Positions 37,966-46,366 of a stretch of 64,000 nucleotides of DNA are shown piece by piece. The notes under the pieces were generated by a model. That model made no database searches and was not told the DNA's origin. It saw nothing but the letters and a program-made list of their open reading frames with translations. The position numbers and the translations under genes are program-made. How positions within the stretch are numbered: position 1 is the first letter of the stretch; every line of letters starts with the position of its first letter. Location: positions 1-64,000 of the forward strand of contig CAYVEB010000001.1 of NCBI GenBank assembly GCA_964450645.1, read 5' to 3'. The DNA is from JAKSPM01 sp964450645 (GTDB lineage Bacteria; Bacillota; Clostridia; Oscillospirales; Oscillospiraceae).

Positions 37966-39499
37966 GGCTGACCTCCTTTCTCACCCGGTCGCCGGTCATG
38001 TAATAGCCGATCTCCTCCTTAGAGATGGTTCCGGCGGCAAACTCGCCGGTAATTTTCCCCTCATACAGTGTGATAATTCGGTCAGACAGGCGAAACACTT
38101 CGTCCAAATCGGCCGACGAGAGCAAAATTGCGCAGCCGGCGTTTCGTTTTTCCACGATACGGCTGTGAATAAACGCGATTGCGCCCACGTCCACCCCGCG
38201 CGTCGGCTGGGCCACCAGCAGCACCGGTGTGTCGAACGAAAACTCCCGCGCCACGACCACCTTTTGCATATTGCCGCCGGACATATCGCCCACCTGCATC
38301 CGCACGCCCGACCCGCGGATGTCGAATTGGTCGTAGACCTCCTGGGCATACCGGGCGATCTGCTTGGTATCCTGGTGGAAGCCGAAGCGGTTAAAGCGCG
38401 CCTGGCGGTGTTTGCCCACCAGCAGGTTGTCCTGTACGCTGGCGTTTTTGCTCACGCCGGTCTTTAGCCTGTCCTCCGGGATATGCGCCAGTCCCATCGC
38501 CCGGATTTCTCCCGGCTCCTTGCCGGTCGCCTCCCGCCCGCAGACCGTGATTTTCCCGGCCTGCACGGGCCGCATTCCGGCGATCGCTTCAATGAGCTCG
38601 CTCTGCCCGTTGCCCTCGATGGCGGCGATGCCCACAATTTCTCCGGCGCGTACCTGGAAGGACAGGCCGTCCACCGCGCGCAGTCCCCGGTCGTTGCGCA
38701 CCACCAAATTTTCCACCTCAATTTGCGCCTTTCCCGGCGTGCCGGTGCGCTCCAGCTGGTCAAACAGCACGGGCCGTCCCACCATCATCGAAGCCAGCTG
38801 CCGCTCGGTGACATTTTTTGTCTCCTCCACGCCCACCAGCTTTCCCTTGCGCATCACGCCCACCCGGTGTGAGATGGCCATCACCTCGCCCAGCTTGTGC
38901 GTAATCAGGATGACCGTCATGTGTTTATCCGCCGCGACCCGGCGGATAACGTTGAACAGCTCGTCCGTCTCCTGTGGCGTTAAAACGGCGGTTGGCTCGT
39001 CCAAGATGAGCACATCCGCGCCGCGGTAGAGCGCCTTAAGAATCTCCACCCGCTGCTGCAAGCCCACGCTGATCTCCTGCACGATAGCCGACGGATCCAC
39101 GCGCAGAGCGTACTCGGCGGACAGCCGCCTGACCGTTTCCTCGGCGGCGGCGTTGTCAAAAAACAGTCCCAGCTTTTTCGGCTCCCGGCGCATGACGATA
39201 TTTTGCGCCACCGTAAACGACGGCACCAGCATAAAGTGCTGATGCACCATGCCGACGCCGTGGGCGATGGCGTTTTTCGGATGGAATTGCGTGATCCGCT
39301 CCCCTTGCACCGTCACCGTGCCGCTGGTCGGCGTGTGGATGCCATAGAGGATGTTCATCAGCGTACTCTTCCCCGCGCCGTTTTCCCCCACCAGGGCGAA
39401 GATCTCGCCCTTTTTGATCTCCAGAGAAATATCGTCATTGGCCAGCACGCCTGGAAATTCCATGCTGACATGCTCGAATACCACAGCCGCCTGCGGCAT
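37952..39499 (-). CDS. ABC transporter ATP-binding protein with two ATPase domains
   Basis: A 515-residue tandem ATPase (YufO/RbsA type). The first domain has Walker A GENGAGKST, signature EISVGLQQRVEIL and Walker B LILDEPTAVL. The second has a weak Walker A (IEGNGQSEL), as usual in this group, the signature MSGGNMQKVVVAR and LLVAQPTRGVDVG. One intact and one degenerate site is the family norm. It powers uptake through the two permeases. The gap to the BMP gene upstream holds a strong stem-loop. Confidence 0.94.
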   Translation of the reverse strand: MPQAAVVFEHVSMEFPGVLANDDISLEIKKGEIFALVGENGAGKSTLMNILYGIHTPTSGTVTVQGERITQFHPKNAIAHGVGMVHQHFMLVPSFTVAQNIVMRREPKKLGLFFDNAAAEETVRRLSAEYALRVDPSAIVQEISVGLQQRVEILKALYRGADVLILDEPTAVLTPQETDELFNVIRRVAADKHMTVILITHKLGEVMAISHRVGVMRKGKLVGVEETKNVTERQLASMMVGRPVLFDQLERTGTPGKAQIEVENLVVRNDRGLRAVDGLSFQVRAGEIVGIAAIEGNGQSELIEAIAGMRPVQAGKITVCGREATGKEPGEIRAMGLAHIPEDRLKTGVSKNASVQDNLLVGKHRQARFNRFGFHQDTKQIARYAQEVYDQFDIRGSGVRMQVGDMSGGNMQKVVVAREFSFDTPVLLVAQPTRGVDVGAIAFIHSRIVEKRNAGCAILLSSADLDEVFRLSDRIITLYEGKITGEFAAGTISKEEIGYYMTGDRVRKEVSHETA

Positions 39500-39527
39500 G
39501 GCGTCACCTTCTTCATGTTTATAAATT

Positions 39528-39565
39528 TTCGCCGGAGGCGGCCAGAAGCAGCCGTCTCCGGCGAA
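39528..39565 (-). promoter_or_regulatory. Intercistronic stem-loop between the BMP gene and the ATPase gene
   Basis: On the minus strand TTCGCCGGAGACGGC pairs with GCCGCCTCCGGCGAA (one mismatch), followed by AAAATTTATAA. It probably protects the BMP message or stops part of the transcripts, so that the binding protein is made in excess. Confidence 0.7.
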
Positions 39566-39575
39566 GATGTCAGGA

Positions 39576-40556
39576 TCAGCGGGTCGTATCCACCAGAATA
39601 TTGCCGGAAGTGATCTCGGCCGCCAGTTCTTCCACCTTGGCCTTCACATCGTCCGGCACCTGCTGCGTGGCGTTCTCGTCGCCGTAGCCGATCCCCACAT
39701 AGCCGTTGTCCATTCCGGCGACCCAGGTAGTGCCCCAGCGGGAGGTGTTGCCGTCGATGTATTCCTTCACCGCGTCATAGATGGAGTTGCCGACTTCCTT
39801 TTTCATCGAGCAGATGATGACCGCGTCGTTGATATACTTCTGGTCGCTGTCCACGCCGATGGCATAGAAGCCTTCCTCCTCGGCGGCCTGGAACACGCCG
39901 TCGCCGGCGGCCGACGCGATCTGGAACACCACGTCCGCGCCTTGCTCATGCAGTTCCAGTGCGCACTCCTTACCCTTGGCCACGTCGTCATAGGATTCCG
40001 TATAGTTGGTCACCACTTGCGTGCTCTCGTTAAAATACTTGGCGCCCTGCTCGTAGCCCACGATGAAATCGTTGATGGTAGCGGAGTTCTCGCCGCCGAC
40101 AGCTCCGACCACGCCGGTTTTCGACATCGCCGCCGCGATATAGCCCGCCAAGAAGGAACCCTCATTCTGCGCGTAGGTAATGTTCAGCACATTTTCGACC
40201 GGCGCGCTGGTGGCATTATCGATCCAAATCCAGCGGACGTCTTCATATTCCGGCGCGACTGTCTCGATGTCGCTGAATTCCCAGCCCACGCAGATGACGA
40301 TATTGGCCGAATCGGCGGCGTTGCGCATCTGGGCGGTGTGGTTTTCGCCGTTGCACTCGATGGTCGTCGTTTCCAGATCGAAGTCCTCCGCCAAGCGGTC
40401 CAGGCCTTCCTTGGAGGAGTCATAGAACGAACGGTCGCCAAACTTGTCCGCGACCACCAGGGCGACCTTCAACTTATTGGTATCGACCCCCGTGCAGCCC
40501 GACAGCAAGCCGATAAGCATCACAGCCGCCAGCAGCCCCGCGATCAGTTTTTTCAT
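39576..40556 (-). CDS. BMP family ABC transporter substrate-binding lipoprotein
   Basis: A 326-residue lipoprotein with a classical signal and lipobox LSGC (Cys21). The mature part has the BMP/Med family pattern: KVALVVADKFGDRSFYDSS, ICVGWEFSD, AQNEGSFLAGYIAA, and GAVGGENSATINDFIVGYEQGA. Relatives such as TmpC, PnrA and BmpA bind purine nucleosides; others bind simple sugars. Nucleosides are the most likely ligand here, but the binding residues were not checked. Its own promoter lies at 40608-40636. First gene of the importer unit. Confidence 0.92.
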   Translation of the reverse strand: MKKLIAGLLAAVMLIGLLSGCTGVDTNKLKVALVVADKFGDRSFYDSSKEGLDRLAEDFDLETTTIECNGENHTAQMRNAADSANIVICVGWEFSDIETVAPEYEDVRWIWIDNATSAPVENVLNITYAQNEGSFLAGYIAAAMSKTGVVGAVGGENSATINDFIVGYEQGAKYFNESTQVVTNYTESYDDVAKGKECALELHEQGADVVFQIASAAGDGVFQAAEEEGFYAIGVDSDQKYINDAVIICSMKKEVGNSIYDAVKEYIDGNTSRWGTTWVAGMDNGYVGIGYGDENATQQVPDDVKAKVEELAAEITSGNILVDTTR

Positions 40557-40607
40557 TTGTGTTACCTCTTTTCCTAAAAATCAATCTGCGGACAATCCGC
40601 TTTCTAC

Positions 40608-40636
40608 ATTATAATAGAATCCTTGGATACATGCAA
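40608..40636 (-). promoter_or_regulatory. Sigma-A-type promoter of the BMP importer
   Basis: On the minus strand TTGCAT (40631-40636) and a consensus TATAAT (40608-40613) are 17 bases apart. The leader is about 45 bases, too short for a riboswitch. Confidence 0.82.
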
Positions 40637-40716
40637 GTCTTTTTCTTCTGTAGAAATTATACCATATTTCCGGAAAATTTTGTCGCATTTTACCAAGAGC
40701 AATTTTCCCCGGAATC

Positions 40717-40725
40717 TGGTACAAT
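40717..40725 (+). promoter_or_regulatory. Extended -10 promoter of the HAD gene
   Basis: TGGTACAAT (40717-40725) has an extended -10 but no good -35. Transcription would start just ahead of the AAAGGAGG site. Confidence 0.45.
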
Positions 40726-40748
40726 CTATTGGAAAGGAGGCCGGCGCC

Positions 40749-41402
40749 ATGAAATACCCCTGTCTGGTAATGGATCACGACGACACCGTCGTTAACAGCA
40801 CCGCCACCGTCCATTACCCCTGTTTTGTAGACTTTCTCCGCCAGGCGCGCCCCCAGGCGCACTACACGCTTGAGGAGTATTTCCGCAAAAATTTTGACCC
40901 CGGTATTCTCAGCCTGTTCCGCGACGAGCTGGGCCTCTCCGACCAGGAGATGGACGAGGAGCACGCCTTTTGGAATGCCTATGTGCAAAACCACGTGCCC
41001 GATGTCTACCCCGGCATGGCGGAGCTGCTCCACGCGCACAAGGCGCGCGGCGGGCTGTTGTGTGTAGTCTCCCACTCCATATCCGCCAACATTCTGCGCG
41101 ACTACCGGGAAAATCACCTTCCCAAACCGGATCTGGTTTTCGGCTGGGATCTGCCCCATGATCTGCGCAAGCCGCACCCCTACGCGCTGGAGGAAATCAT
41201 GAAAACCTACCGTCTCGCCCCCGGCAAGATTTTAATGGTGGACGATCTCAAGCCCGGCTATGACATGGCGATGGCCTGCGGCGTCCCCTTCGCGGCGGCG
41301 GGCTGGGCCAACGACATCCCTGAAATTGAGCGGTTCATGCGCCGCAACTGCGTCCACTATTTTAAGACTGTCGCCGCGCTGGCGGAATTTTTGGAAGAAT
41401 AA
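40749..41402 (+). CDS. HAD family hydrolase
   Basis: A 217-residue haloacid-dehalogenase-like phosphatase. Motif I is VMDHDDTVVNS (nucleophile Asp and acid Asp), motif II is VVSHS, motif III has KPHPYALE, and motif IV is MVDDLKPG. A helical cap lies between motifs I and II. It resembles the phosphoglycolate phosphatase/beta-phosphoglucomutase branch; substrate is unknown. The start at 40749 follows AAAGGAGG. It is divergent from the BMP importer and upstream of the Asn/Cys-rich peptide gene. Confidence 0.87.
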   Translation: MKYPCLVMDHDDTVVNSTATVHYPCFVDFLRQARPQAHYTLEEYFRKNFDPGILSLFRDELGLSDQEMDEEHAFWNAYVQNHVPDVYPGMAELLHAHKARGGLLCVVSHSISANILRDYRENHLPKPDLVFGWDLPHDLRKPHPYALEEIMKTYRLAPGKILMVDDLKPGYDMAMACGVPFAAAGWANDIPEIERFMRRNCVHYFKTVAALAEFLEE

Positions 41403-41420
41403 ATTGTAAAACACGGTCGA

Positions 41421-41448
41421 ACCAACTGCCCCCTTGGCACATAGAATA
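41421..41448 (+). promoter_or_regulatory. Sigma-K-like promoter of the Asn/Cys-rich peptide gene
   Basis: ACC (41421-41423) and CATAGAATA (41440-41448) are separated by 16 bases. This fits the mother-cell sigma-K pattern of AC followed after 16-17 bases by CATANNNTA. Two small stems (GAAGGGAATCCCTTC and CGGGC/GCCCG) lie in the leader. Confidence 0.5.
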
Positions 41449-41507
41449 TTTCGAAGGGAATCCCTTCCGGGCAAACGCCCGAAACTAATAAAATTGGAGG
41501 ATTTTTT

Positions 41508-41723
41508 ATGTGCTGCAACAACAATAACAACTCTTTCTACGGTGGCATTGGCACTTTCTCGACCGTTTCCAACGGTAACCGCTCTGGCTGCAACAACAAC
41601 ACCACCTGCAGCGGCAATGGCATCACCGTCCAGTTCCTGGACAACGGCGTTACCACGATCCGCTCCAACAACCGTAACCACGAAAACTCTGGCCGTAACT
41701 GCGGCTGTGGCTGGAACAACTAA
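41508..41723 (+). CDS. Small Asn/Cys-rich protein, possible spore coat component
   Basis: A 71-residue protein with 19 Asn and 6 Cys by hand count. It starts MCCNNNNNSFYGG and ends RNCGCGWNN. No signal peptide and no known domain. A TTGGAGG ribosome site lies 8 bases before the ATG. The sigma-K-like promoter upstream, the cysteine pairs and the low-complexity make-up are like small spore coat or crust proteins that cross-link late in sporulation. That role is inference. Two stem-loops follow it, so it is a single-gene unit. It does not match a bacteriocin or metallothionein pattern that I can name. Confidence 0.7.
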   Translation: MCCNNNNNSFYGGIGTFSTVSNGNRSGCNNNTTCSGNGITVQFLDNGVTTIRSNNRNHENSGRNCGCGWNN

Positions 41724-41743
41724 TTCCACCTCGCGATAAAACT

Positions 41744-41823
41744 GCCGCACCGAAAGGTGCGGCGTACATAATAAGATCCTCCGGCCCGGGGAAATCGCGC
41801 GCTTACGGTTTCTCCGGGTTTTT
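41744..41823 (+). terminator. Two stem-loops after the Asn/Cys-rich peptide gene
   Basis: First stem GCCGCACC/GGTGCGGC (41744-41763) with a GAAA loop and no T run. Second stem CCCGGGGAAA/TTTCTCCGGG (41785-41818, one G-U pair) followed by TTTTT, the likely terminator. Confidence 0.8.
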
Positions 41824-41857
41824 CCTCGTCAAACCGTCTGCGCAAGCAGCGCATACG

Positions 41858-42970
41858 TCACGCCCTTCCAAAGTACATGTATACGTTACATTTCAGCCGT
41901 CCATTGTAGAGCTTGCGTTTTTTGGTGGCCGGTCTGCCAAAGTAGCGTTCAAACTCCGGCTCTGAGGAGATGATATACTGGTTCCACCCATCGGCAAAGC
42001 GCCAGTGGCGGCCCATATCCCGATAGAGGCGCTGCGCCGAGCGCTGCTCCAGCATCCGCTCGCCGTAGGGCGGGTTGCACACGATCACGCCGGATGCCGC
42101 CGGCAGCGACAGCTTCGTCGCGTCTGCCTCCCGGAAATCGATCAGCCGGGAGACGCCCGCCTTTTTCGCGTTCTGGATGGCGATTCCCAGGGACGCGGGA
42201 TCGATATCCGATCCCAGGATCTGATACGTCCCGCGGTATTCCCGGTCACGCGCCTCGTCTCGCGCGCGGCGCCAAATCTCTCGATTCAAATTGGGCCAAT
42301 CCTGGGCGGCAAACGTGCGCTGCAGGCCCGGCGCCCGGTTCAAGGCGATCAGCGCCGCCTCGATCACGATCGTCCCCGACCCGCAAAACGGATCCCAGAA
42401 AAAGTCCCGGCCGCGATAGCGCGACAGTGTGACCATCGCCGCCGCCATCGTCTCGTGGAGCGGCGCCCCGTTGGCCACCGCCCGGTAGCCGCGCTTGTGC
42501 AGCGAAGGCCCCGATGTATCCAAATAGATTTCGCAGTTATCCTTTAAAATGGAAAACCGCAGCTGAAAAACCGCGCCCGTCTCCGGCAGGCGCGTCATGC
42601 CGTACTTGCCGCCCAGCCGGTCGACGGCGGCCTTTTTCGCGACCGCCTGGCAATCCGGCACGCTGTGCAATTGGCTGTCCAGGCTGTGTCCCTTCACTGG
42701 GAACGCGCCGTCACGGGGGATGTAGTCCTCCAGCGGGATCGCCTTGACGCCCTGGTACAGATCCTCAAAGCTGTGTACCGGGAATCGGCTCAGCAAAATC
42801 ATGACGCGTTCGCCCATTCTGCAGCACACATTGACCCGCGCCAAATCCTCCTCATCGCCGGAGAAATAGACCCGCCGGTCCTCCACGCGCACCTGCTCCA
42901 GCCCAAGCCGCCGCAGCTCGTCGCCCACCAGCCCCTCCAGCCCAAACAGGCACGGAACCACCATCTGCAT
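41858..42970 (-). CDS. THUMP-domain class I RNA methyltransferase (RlmL/YpsC-like)
   Basis: A 370-residue SAM-dependent methyltransferase for RNA, probably 23S rRNA guanine N2, as in RlmL and YpsC. An N-terminal ferredoxin-like/THUMP part (about 1-160) precedes the catalytic domain. That domain has HKRGYRAVANGAPLHETMAA, the SAM loop DPFCGSGTIVIEAA, GSDIDPASLGIA and the catalytic NPPYGERM. Exact target base is not visible. The start has GGGGAGG 7 bases upstream. A TATAAT reading at 43039-43044 on the minus strand may be its promoter, next to the hairpin array. Confidence 0.92.
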   Translation of the reverse strand: MQMVVPCLFGLEGLVGDELRRLGLEQVRVEDRRVYFSGDEEDLARVNVCCRMGERVMILLSRFPVHSFEDLYQGVKAIPLEDYIPRDGAFPVKGHSLDSQLHSVPDCQAVAKKAAVDRLGGKYGMTRLPETGAVFQLRFSILKDNCEIYLDTSGPSLHKRGYRAVANGAPLHETMAAAMVTLSRYRGRDFFWDPFCGSGTIVIEAALIALNRAPGLQRTFAAQDWPNLNREIWRRARDEARDREYRGTYQILGSDIDPASLGIAIQNAKKAGVSRLIDFREADATKLSLPAASGVIVCNPPYGERMLEQRSAQRLYRDMGRHWRFADGWNQYIISSEPEFERYFGRPATKKRKLYNGRLKCNVYMYFGRA

Positions 42971-43040
42971 ACGTTTTCCTCCCCTCGGCCGCGCAAAAAG
43001 CGGTTGCTTTTGTCGATATTTCTGCGAATTACGGAAATAT

Positions 43041-43290
43041 TATAATGCGTACTAAACAAAGCTGCAAGCCTGAAAAGCCTTGGCTTTCCAGGCACATCGG
43101 CTTTGTTCCTGTGCAAGGGTTTCGGATTTTGATATTCAAAACCCTTGCACTTCGCCATTGGCGCTGCATGCGGCGCCAATGACAGTACGCATTGTAACAA
43201 TGGCGAATTCCATAAATTGGACCGATCAGGCCAAATTTATGGAATTGCGCGGCAGATGCCGTGCGAAGAAACCGCTTGGCGGTTTCTTCG
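43041..43290. repeat. Multi-hairpin intergenic element (possible structured RNA or small mobile repeat)
   Basis: Five inverted repeats follow in 250 bases. An outer stem pairs 43041-43053 with 43184-43196 (AATGCGTACT/AGTACGCATT plus flanks). It encloses three hairpins: 43056-43106 (nested), 43111-43150 (12-bp perfect arms GTGCAAGGGTTT) and about 43157-43180 (ATTGGCGC/GGCGCCAAT). Two more follow at 43206-43246 (AATTCCATAAATTGG arms, one bulge) and 43264-43290 (perfect 12-bp arms CGAAGAAACCGC). The first four elements form a closed multi-branch fold. No ORF of note crosses it. Confidence 0.6.
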
Positions 43291-43385
43291 GCAGACATTA
43301 TGATATTCGGCAGATCTTATTTATTATAGTGAAAATCCGCGCAAATAGCAATCCCAATTTTCGGCAAAAAATGTTTGCAGAGGGA

Positions 43386-43414
43386 TTGACATCCCCAAGA
43401 AACCGTGTAAGATT
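43386..43414 (+). promoter_or_regulatory. Promoter of the nfeD/stomatin pair
   Basis: A consensus TTGACA (43386-43391) is followed after 16 bases by TAAGAT (43408-43413). The ribosome site AAGGAGG follows within 10 bases. Confidence 0.75.
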
Positions 43415-43436
43415 AAATTATAAGGAGGCGGATGTC

Positions 43437-43883
43437 ATGCAGTATGACGTTTGGATTTGGCTGGCCGCGCTCATTCTTTTTTCCGTGATCGAAGCCAATA
43501 CTGTCAACCTGGTCACCATCTGGTTTATCGGCGGTTCGCTTGCTGCGCTCATCACCGCTTTATGCGGCGGCGCGCTTTGGCTGCAGGGGACGCTGTTTCT
43601 TGCCGTATCGGTGGTGCTGCTTGCGTGCCTGCGGCCGTTTGTGAAAAAATTTGTCGACCCGAAGCACATTGCCACCAACGCCGAAAGCAACATCGGCAAA
43701 AATGCCCTCGTCATTGAGGACATCGACAATCTGCACGCTACGGGCGCAGTCAAGCTTGGCGGCCTGGTATGGACGGCCCGGAGTTTGGACGGCAGCCTGA
43801 TTGCGGCCAACAGCGTTGTCACCGTCCGCGGGATCGAGGGGATCAAGCTGTGTGTAGAACTGGCGCAAACGCCGGTCAAATAG
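43437..43883 (+). CDS. NfeD-like membrane protein
   Basis: A 148-residue short NfeD protein. Two or three N-terminal helices (about 5-72) are followed by an OB-fold domain (about 80-145) with IGKNALVIEDIDNL and GLVWTARSLDGSLIAANSVV. Such proteins pair with stomatins in membrane microdomains and protein quality control. The start at 43437 has AAGGAGGCGG upstream. The stomatin gene follows after 15 bases, the classic nfeD-stomatin operon. Confidence 0.92.
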   Translation: MQYDVWIWLAALILFSVIEANTVNLVTIWFIGGSLAALITALCGGALWLQGTLFLAVSVVLLACLRPFVKKFVDPKHIATNAESNIGKNALVIEDIDNLHATGAVKLGGLVWTARSLDGSLIAANSVVTVRGIEGIKLCVELAQTPVK

Positions 43884-43898
43884 AGGAGGGAAACAACC

Positions 43899-44807
43899 AT
43901 GGCTGGAAACGTAACCGTTATCATCGTCGCGGCGTTCGTCTTGCTGATTTTGCTGACGATTGTCTGCAATATTCACGTCGTGCAGCAATCCAATGCTTAT
44001 GTGATCGAACGCCTGGGCGCGTTCAGCACCGTATGGGGCGTGGGGATGCACCTGAAGGTGCCGTTCATTGAGCGCGTCGCGCAAAAAGTCAGCCTGAAGG
44101 AGCAGGTGTTGGACTATCCGCCCCAGCCTGTCATCACCAAGGACAACGTCACCATGCAGATTGACACCGTCGTTTATTTTCAGATTACGGATCCCAAACT
44201 TTACACCTATGGTGTGGAGTATCCCATGACGGCCATGGAGACGCTCACAGCCACCACGCTCCGAAACATCATCGGCGATCTGGAGCTGGATCAAACCTTG
44301 ACCAGCCGTGATGTCATCAACGTGAAGATGCGTTCGATTTTGGACGAGGCGACGGATCCCTGGGGCATCAAGGTCAACCGTGTGGAGCTGAAGAACATTC
44401 TGCCTCCGGCGGATATCCAAAGCTCGATGGAGAAGCAGATGAAGGCCGAGCGTGACCGCCGGCAGGCCATTTTGCAGGCCGAAGGCAAAAAGCACTCCGA
44501 GATTCTGGTTGCCGAGGGCGAAAAGGAAGCAGCTATTCTCCGAGCGGATGCGGAAAAGGAAGCGGCCATTCTCCGCGCCCAGGGCGAGGCCGAGGGTCTG
44601 CTCGCCGTGCAAAGGGCCATGGCGGAGTCGCTGCGCCTGCTGAACGAAGCCTGCCCCAACGACCAGGTGATCAAGCTCAAAGCCCTGGAAGCAATGCGTG
44701 CCATGGCGGACGGAAAGGCTACGAAGATCATCATCCCCAGTGAGATCCAGGGTCTTGCGGGCCTGGCCGAAGGGCTGATAGAATCCGTCAAGGGGCCGAA
44801 AGCTTAG
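43899..44807 (+). CDS. Stomatin-like SPFH/band 7 protein
   Basis: A 302-residue protein with one N-terminal membrane helix (about 5-25), an SPFH domain (about 30-190) and a coiled-coil tail rich in Ala/Glu (ERDRRQAILQAEGKK, with repeats of EKEAAILRA). The segment SNAYVIERLGAF and PPQPVITKDNVTMQIDTVV are typical of the QmcA/stomatin group. It forms oligomers in the membrane with NfeD. A GAGGAGGG site precedes the start. A hairpin about 170 bases downstream may end the unit. Confidence 0.94.
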   Translation: MAGNVTVIIVAAFVLLILLTIVCNIHVVQQSNAYVIERLGAFSTVWGVGMHLKVPFIERVAQKVSLKEQVLDYPPQPVITKDNVTMQIDTVVYFQITDPKLYTYGVEYPMTAMETLTATTLRNIIGDLELDQTLTSRDVINVKMRSILDEATDPWGIKVNRVELKNILPPADIQSSMEKQMKAERDRRQAILQAEGKKHSEILVAEGEKEAAILRADAEKEAAILRAQGEAEGLLAVQRAMAESLRLLNEACPNDQVIKLKALEAMRAMADGKATKIIIPSEIQGLAGLAEGLIESVKGPKA

Positions 44808-45257
44808 CCGTTATCCGGCAAGCCGCGCGGATTGGCGGAAGCCGGACGTCTGCGGCCGCCCGCGCCGCACTGGCTGTCTCCAAGCGGCGTTGGGCTATTT
44901 GAGCCGATTTCCGGTGAAATTCCCATTTGAAAAAATTGCGCCGCGCACGCGGCGCGGCAGCATCCAGTATCATCACGCACAAGGAGCAGATTGCGCCAGC
45001 CGCCGGTCTGCTCCTTGTTGTATGCAGATATGTACAAAGCCCGCAGAAAAGCGGAAGATCATGCTTCCGCTCCTCGCCGGGTGTTGACTTAAGGCAACAG
45101 CGCACAATTCTGATGATGCAGACGCGCGGTCAGATTTTTCGTCAAGCAATACAAATCTCCTAGGAAGTCCTGCCATACTGTCTGGGAACTGTGTGCGGTT
45201 TGGCGGAAAATGCAGATGTGGCATCCATACGTCAGGCATGAATTGTGCGGCGGTGCC
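44808..45257. other. Intergenic region with two hairpins
   Basis: No gene. A GC stem GCGCCGCG/CGCGGCGC lies near 44939-44957. A 12-bp stem ACAAGGAGCAGA/TCTGCTCCTTGT spans about 44980-45019, the likely terminator of the stomatin unit. Confidence 0.55.
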
Positions 45258-45779
45258 TTAATTTCCTTTGAATTTATTTCCCAGCACGCAGGCCTGCGCC
45301 CCAGCCAAGGCTCCCAACGTGTTCATAATAACGTCGTCCACCTCGCAGCGCCCCAGTCCATACCAATATTGCAGGGCCTCCACGACCGCCGACAGGCAGC
45401 ATCCTGCCAAAACCGCGCAGACTGCGCGGGCAGTCGCGCTCCACTTTTCCGGCGTCAGATACGGCAGCGATAACCCCAGCGGCAGAAAGAGAAAACTGTT
45501 CATCAACATCGAACGGTACACCTCCGGCTGCTCTCTGGCCGCAAGAAGGCTCCCCAGCGGGATCATGACCGCTTGTCTCGCGCTTTCCTGCCGGGAAAAC
45601 AGTGTCGTATGAAGAATCACCGCCACGATGATCAAAAAAACCGCGCCATTCGCAGCTTTCCACCACCATTTCCGATCGGCCCGGCTTCCAATCAGCGCCC
45701 ACGCGATGATTGCAATGCAGCAGATCCAGATCACCTCGCGCAGCGGCAGGGCATAAATTAGCCATAACAATTTTCCCAT
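45258..45779 (-). CDS. VanZ-like family protein
   Basis: A 173-residue membrane protein with about five helices. The family core is NSFLFLPLGLSLPYL, then EALQYWYGLGRCEVDDVIMNTLGALAG. VanZ gives low-level teicoplanin resistance in enterococci, but most relatives, including this one, have no proven role. It lies 15 bases after the hypothetical gene at 45794 and has a poor ribosome site, so it may be translationally coupled. Confidence 0.88.
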   Translation of the reverse strand: MGKLLWLIYALPLREVIWICCIAIIAWALIGSRADRKWWWKAANGAVFLIIVAVILHTTLFSRQESARQAVMIPLGSLLAAREQPEVYRSMLMNSFLFLPLGLSLPYLTPEKWSATARAVCAVLAGCCLSAVVEALQYWYGLGRCEVDDVIMNTLGALAGAQACVLGNKFKGN

Positions 45780-45793
45780 GGTCTTGCGCGCGC

Positions 45794-46201
45794 CTACTCT
45801 CCCCTCAGTTTCCGCTCAATTTTCTCCGGCACCTCGATCACACCGAACCGCCACAGCAGGCAGTACACATAGCTGATCCCCCGGATGTCCCCGATCGCTT
45901 TGGGCCTTTGTATTCTTCCCGCCATCTCTTTTGCTTTCTCAAAGGCCAGAACCACAGAACTCCACGCAAGGCTCTTGCTCTCCTGCCGCCGATCCACAAT
46001 TAATTCTCTGGTAAACGTCCCATCCTTTCCAATCTTCAGCGTGTACTGGAAGGGCAGACCGGTCACTGTAAAAAACGGATAGCCCTGAAAGGCAACCACG
46101 CAGTCCCACAGTTTCTCCGTGCTCCTCTCTTCGCGCAGCGCCTCCACCGCGCGGCCCCTATCCTCTTTCGTCCATTCCGCATTTTGGTTCATTTTGTCCA
46201 T
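45794..46201 (-). CDS. Conserved hypothetical protein
   Basis: About 135 residues from the ATG at 46201; the open frame extends to 46321 without support. It begins MDKMNQNAEWTKEDRGRAV. The centre has KLWDCVVAFQGYPFFTVTG and a basic patch, IVDRRQESKSLAWSSVVLA. The end has IGDIRGISYVYCLLWRFG. I recognise the pattern as a recurring Firmicutes protein but cannot name a domain. No membrane segment, no signal. The charged N-terminus and conserved Arg/Lys suggest a cytosolic, perhaps nucleic-acid-binding protein, which is speculation. Confidence 0.65.
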   Translation of the reverse strand: MDKMNQNAEWTKEDRGRAVEALREERSTEKLWDCVVAFQGYPFFTVTGLPFQYTLKIGKDGTFTRELIVDRRQESKSLAWSSVVLAFEKAKEMAGRIQRPKAIGDIRGISYVYCLLWRFGVIEVPEKIERKLRGE

Positions 46202-46366
46202 AGTTCCCGTTATTATATATGACAAATACCTATTTGTTTCTTCCGGCGCATCCCATTCTCCATGATCAGCAGCTTTGGAAATTGCTCCTGAATCAGTTGC
46301 ACTTTGCTGTAATATTTCCATCGAATACCGTTCTTAGAAATAAATTTCTCTATTTTCAAATATCCT

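Noticed and set aside
40557..40607. Purine riboswitch ahead of the BMP importer
   Set aside because: The leader from the promoter to the start codon is only about 45 bases and has no three-way junction.
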